Source: a virus
Virus record (IMG/VR): IMGVR_UViG_3300008107_000157
Span: 25,345 to 89,344 of that record
DNA length: 64,000 nucleotides
Reading direction: 5' to 3' (one strand)
Position numbers and translations under genes: made by a program. Below the pieces are notes generated by a model, which searched no databases, had not been told where the DNA came from, and saw only the letters and a program-made list of their open reading frames with translations. This document shows positions 61,800 to 64,000 of the stretch, in pieces (within the stretch, counting starts at the first letter, position 1; every line of letters starts with the position of its first letter).

Positions 61800-61830
61800 C
61801 AATATACGATAATAATTTTAAATTTCCAAA
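61800..61830 (-). promoter_or_regulatory. Weak Bacteroidota-type promoter
   Basis: Coding-strand TTTG, 20 bases, TATATTG. Spacing equals the strong promoters, but the -7 element lacks one T. It lies directly before the ATG at 61793. Confidence 0.5.
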
Positions 61831-61832
61831 TA

Positions 61833-62474
61833 TTATATGAGCTTTATATTCGTATTTGATTTAATCATTCTGATAAACTCATTTGCTAATTGTATATGCC
61901 CTACTTCACCATAGTGACCATTAACTATTTCTTCATTTGTTTCTTTGGTTATATTTGTTACATTCCCTATGTAGTTTTTACTTACGATTCTATCCAACGG
62001 CGACCAATGTATTATGAGATTATTAGGAAATGCAATATTCAATAACTTTATCCAACTATGAACCTCACTAGCATATTTTGTTTTTGTTCTATTAATTAAT
62101 ACCTCTTCCAAAGTAGTATTCGATACATCTTCTAAATTCCTTATGTTTCCATCGAACATTGGTATTATTGGTTTCCAATTATCCCATTTATCAACCAAAC
62201 GGAATCGAGTACAAGATGACCATCCTATTATAATAACATCATTTGAATTAATAAGATTGGCTGAATCACATACGGATTGGAATATACTATAATTATCAGA
62301 ACCGCCTCTACCTAAATTAACTAATTCCATTCCCATCTCATCTGAAATTATTTCACCATATACTCTGGGTATGTAACCTTTCCAAGCAACATACTTATCA
62401 ACCCACAATGCTCCGTTTGTAGTGTTAAGTGATTCAGTAAAACTATCTCCATATGTCCAAAGTGTTTTTTTCAT
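61833..62474 (-). CDS. SGNH-like hydrolase
   Basis: The 213-residue protein has TYGDSFTES at residues 7-15 with candidate Ser11, NLGRGGSDN as the second block and NGHYGEVGH near residue 190 as the C-terminal His block. It is a compact SGNH hydrolase like those in the left island. It begins a few bases downstream of the G-rich tract at 62484. Substrate unknown. Confidence 0.75.
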   Translation of the reverse strand: MKKTLWTYGDSFTESLNTTNGALWVDKYVAWKGYIPRVYGEIISDEMGMELVNLGRGGSDNYSIFQSVCDSANLINSNDVIIIGWSSCTRFRLVDKWDNWKPIIPMFDGNIRNLEDVSNTTLEEVLINRTKTKYASEVHSWIKLLNIAFPNNLIIHWSPLDRIVSKNYIGNVTNITKETNEEIVNGHYGEVGHIQLANEFIRMIKSNTNIKLI

Positions 62475-62483
62475 AACTTTTAA

Positions 62484-62506
62484 GGGGGTGGGGGTTGGGG
62501 GCCTGG
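62484..62506 (+). other. G-rich tract, potential G-quadruplex
   Basis: Three runs of five G separated by one or two T, followed by CCTGG, in a genome otherwise very poor in G runs. It lies just upstream of the SGNH gene and at the border of a region with different base composition. On the plus strand it could fold into a G-quadruplex, with the fourth tract shorter (GG). Confidence 0.6.
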
Positions 62507-62547
62507 TCGTTTTTAAAAAAGAAAATTTTTGTTATCTCTATTGATAG

Positions 62548-62700
62548 TTACACTTTTAACCACCTTTTCCTCGTCTTTAACGCTCTTTCTATCCACCATA
62601 GGGGAAAACGTACCATAAAGTATAAACCAACCAAAATACCCATTAAAATCATCAATGGTAATAGTATAAACATAACAGCGATATCTCCGAATCTTTTCAT
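62548..62700 (-). CDS. Small membrane protein
   Basis: A 50-residue frame from ATG 62700 to TAA 62548: a short basic start (MKRFGD), a strongly hydrophobic segment (about residues 7-32) and a basic, Trp-containing tail (LWWIERALKTRKRW). A single-pass membrane protein with a cytoplasmic positive tail is predicted. It is just downstream of the coiled-coil structural gene. A holin-like or anchor role is possible but not shown. Its antisense frame on the plus strand is a shadow. Confidence 0.55.
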   Translation of the reverse strand: MKRFGDIAVMFILLPLMILMGILVGLYFMVRFPLWWIERALKTRKRWLKV

Positions 62701-62709
62701 ACTATTCTA

Positions 62710-63729
62710 TTATATATCAATTCCTTTCGCTTTTAATCTACTTAGGAGTGATGCGTTTGTATTCGTTAGGTTTTGTTGTGCTTGGAGTAATTGTCTTCTT
62801 AATTCCGATTGAGCGGCCGTATCGCCCGCTTGAGCAGTTTTAATGGTATTCTCCGTTTGGTCAATCTTCTTTTGTAAATCCGTTTGAGCCTGCTCTACCT
62901 TTTGTGCCAAATCATCTGCTTTGGCTTGGGCGGCATCGGATTGAGATGTGGATACGAGGGGTTGCTTATCTACGGCGGTAGAAGATTTACTCACCACTTG
63001 AACGGATATATCATCTCCCGAATCTGCTGCGGCAAGAATAGTATATTTAGTTGTTGAAGTAGGTGTAATCTTCCCAAAGTAGAATATATCCTTAATAGCT
63101 TGGAAATCGGAATTCAATTGTGCTAACCTATCGTTAATTATCTTAATGTTATTAGCCAGTTTATCTTCGGGTACTCTCGCATCCTTATCTAATGGTTCTA
63201 CGGGTATAGCATCTATTGAGTAATCTGCGGAAAGATTTAAATCAAATACCTTATATGTATCTAATGGTTTTTCAGCATTAGGGGATAATGTCCATATGAT
63301 TTGTTTAATAAGAACTGAAGTATCGTTACCATTAATCTCCCACTCTACATCCTTAACACCTGAAAAAGGAATCTTACCCTTTTGTTTCTCTATCTCCTCT
63401 AATATCTTTAGGGTATCTATTGGTATAATAGGGATTGTCTTTCCCATTCTAGCACCTAATACCTTAGAGTGTTCCTTATATGTGTAGTGGGGGTTTATAG
63501 AAACCGAGTCCGCAAGGGTTTCTAATAACTCCGAAGATGCCAAATAGCGATTGTAATTCCTTAGATAAATAATAACGCCTTTGATATCAAAAGGTAATAC
63601 GCCCTCTATATCCAAATCATCCTCTAAGACTTGAATCGTAACGGGGGTTAATCCCTCCTTAGCGGATATCTTATATCCATTATCCTCTTTGAAGTACCTT
63701 CTTTGGTTTTGTTGTAGTTCTACTATCAC
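62710..63729 (-). CDS. Structural protein with C-terminal coiled coil
   Basis: The 339-residue protein has a beta-rich N-terminal two-thirds and an Ala/Gln-rich coiled coil from about 265 to 330 (QSDAAQAKADDLAQKV, then QQNLTNTNASLLSRL). Such tails trimerise in fibre and neck proteins. It overlaps the upstream 98-residue gene by 50 bases, so its true start may be a little downstream of 63729. Its codon use is less AT-rich than genes to the left of 62.5 kb. Confidence 0.65.
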   Translation of the reverse strand: MIVELQQNQRRYFKEDNGYKISAKEGLTPVTIQVLEDDLDIEGVLPFDIKGVIIYLRNYNRYLASSELLETLADSVSINPHYTYKEHSKVLGARMGKTIPIIPIDTLKILEEIEKQKGKIPFSGVKDVEWEINGNDTSVLIKQIIWTLSPNAEKPLDTYKVFDLNLSADYSIDAIPVEPLDKDARVPEDKLANNIKIINDRLAQLNSDFQAIKDIFYFGKITPTSTTKYTILAAADSGDDISVQVVSKSSTAVDKQPLVSTSQSDAAQAKADDLAQKVEQAQTDLQKKIDQTENTIKTAQAGDTAAQSELRRQLLQAQQNLTNTNASLLSRLKAKGIDI

Positions 63730-63976
63730 CTTTAATTGCTTTCTTATATATAGTTAATTCTTTAATTCCTCTTCTTGCTATCTTCTCTAAACGAAGGACC
63801 TCTCTACGAATCTGCTGATAAGAACCATCCTCAATAGTATGGTATATCAATTCGTTACATCTCATATCATCGGTTATCTTATGAGTTGAAGCATCCCACA
63901 TTTCTAATCCTCTTGCCATTCCAACCGCAGTTCCAAACTCCTCCGATATTCTTACATATGTATCTTGTCTAACCAT
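63680..63976 (-). CDS. Hypothetical protein
   Basis: The 98-residue protein has a helical, charged sequence with a basic C-terminus (RRGIKELTIYKKAIKGDSRTTTKPKK). It is not recognised. A clear ATATTTATA motif ends 14 bases before the ATG, matching the late motif and spacing seen at 37763-37772. It begins the short late unit that includes the coiled-coil protein and the small membrane protein. Confidence 0.6.
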   Translation of the reverse strand: MVRQDTYVRISEEFGTAVGMARGLEMWDASTHKITDDMRCNELIYHTIEDGSYQQIRREVLRLEKIARRGIKELTIYKKAIKGDSRTTTKPKKVLQRG

Positions 63977-63990
63977 ATGGAATTCTTTAT

Positions 63991-64000
63991 TATAAATATC
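63991..64000 (-). promoter_or_regulatory. Candidate late promoter motif
   Basis: Coding-strand GATATTTATA at the very right edge, 14 bases before the ATG at 63976. Confidence 0.45.

Noticed and set aside
62495-62812. Plus-strand ORF of 105 residues, partly hydrophobic
   Set aside because: Mostly antisense to the small membrane protein and the coiled-coil gene; hydrophobicity reflects the complementary strand.
1-64000. tRNA genes, CRISPR arrays, insertion sequences, integrase or attachment sites
   Set aside because: Looked for cloverleaf-like GC stems, regular direct repeats and transposase or integrase motifs; none seen.

Overview
The window is part of a large tailed-phage genome, very probably a T4-like contractile-tail phage of a Bacteroidota host. 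The T4-type evidence is a recognisable set of homologues: baseplate wedge gp6 and gp25, a gp5-like spike, a gp55-like late sigma factor and a gp46/gp47 recombination nuclease. The host evidence is direct. The DNA is very AT-rich, starts lack Shine-Dalgarno sequences, and several intergenic regions carry the Bacteroidota-type promoter TTTG-N19/20-TATATTTG. No rRNA, tRNA, CRISPR array or insertion sequence was seen.

Almost every gene is on the minus strand, so the operons read from high to low coordinates. The one clear plus-strand gene is a small ribbon-helix-helix-like protein (23809-23988). From right to left: 62.5-64 kb holds structural or coiled-coil genes and a small membrane protein. 54-62.5 kb is a modification island with SGNH hydrolases, four 2-oxoglutarate oxygenases, two sulfotransferase-like proteins, a radical SAM enzyme, a zinc ribbon, a 45-residue peptide and an unusual ATP-grasp-like/Hint/Cys-rich protein. 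46.7-54 kb carries accessory functions: carbamoyltransferase, late sigma, peptide deformylase, DUF2061, nucleotidyltransferase, UV endonuclease, membrane proteins and an HD phosphohydrolase. 29-46.7 kb is the baseplate and tail block. 23.8-29 kb holds recombination and replication genes: a fused SbcD-SbcC, a GAMT-like methyltransferase, an interrupted DnaG-type primase and endonuclease I. 1-23.7 kb begins with two very large tail-fibre ORFs that look like one protein split by a frameshift. It continues without a large gap through glycosyltransferases, GT7-LamG fusions, a radical SAM enzyme, methyltransferase, three paralogous CLSGQ proteins, DUF5672 and four SGNH hydrolases.

Two promoter classes can be read from the sequence. 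Host-like promoters precede the primase, UV endonuclease, HD, 54005 and 61793 genes. A different motif, ATATTTATA on the coding strand, lies a short distance upstream of eight mostly structural transcription units and is a good candidate for recognition by the gp55-like sigma factor. Because the glycan and peptide modification genes lie in the same direction downstream of fibre genes, the simplest reading is that the phage makes and decorates surface or virion glycans late in infection; this is inference.

Four lesions or recoding candidates deserve attention. The primase has an in-frame TAA exactly where the TOPRIM glutamate segment is missing. A GT7-LamG gene has lost its N-terminus and lies in frame behind its paralogue's TAG. 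The giant tail fibre is split by a +1 shift. A cassette-like repeat gives unrelated neighbouring proteins the same C-terminal residues.
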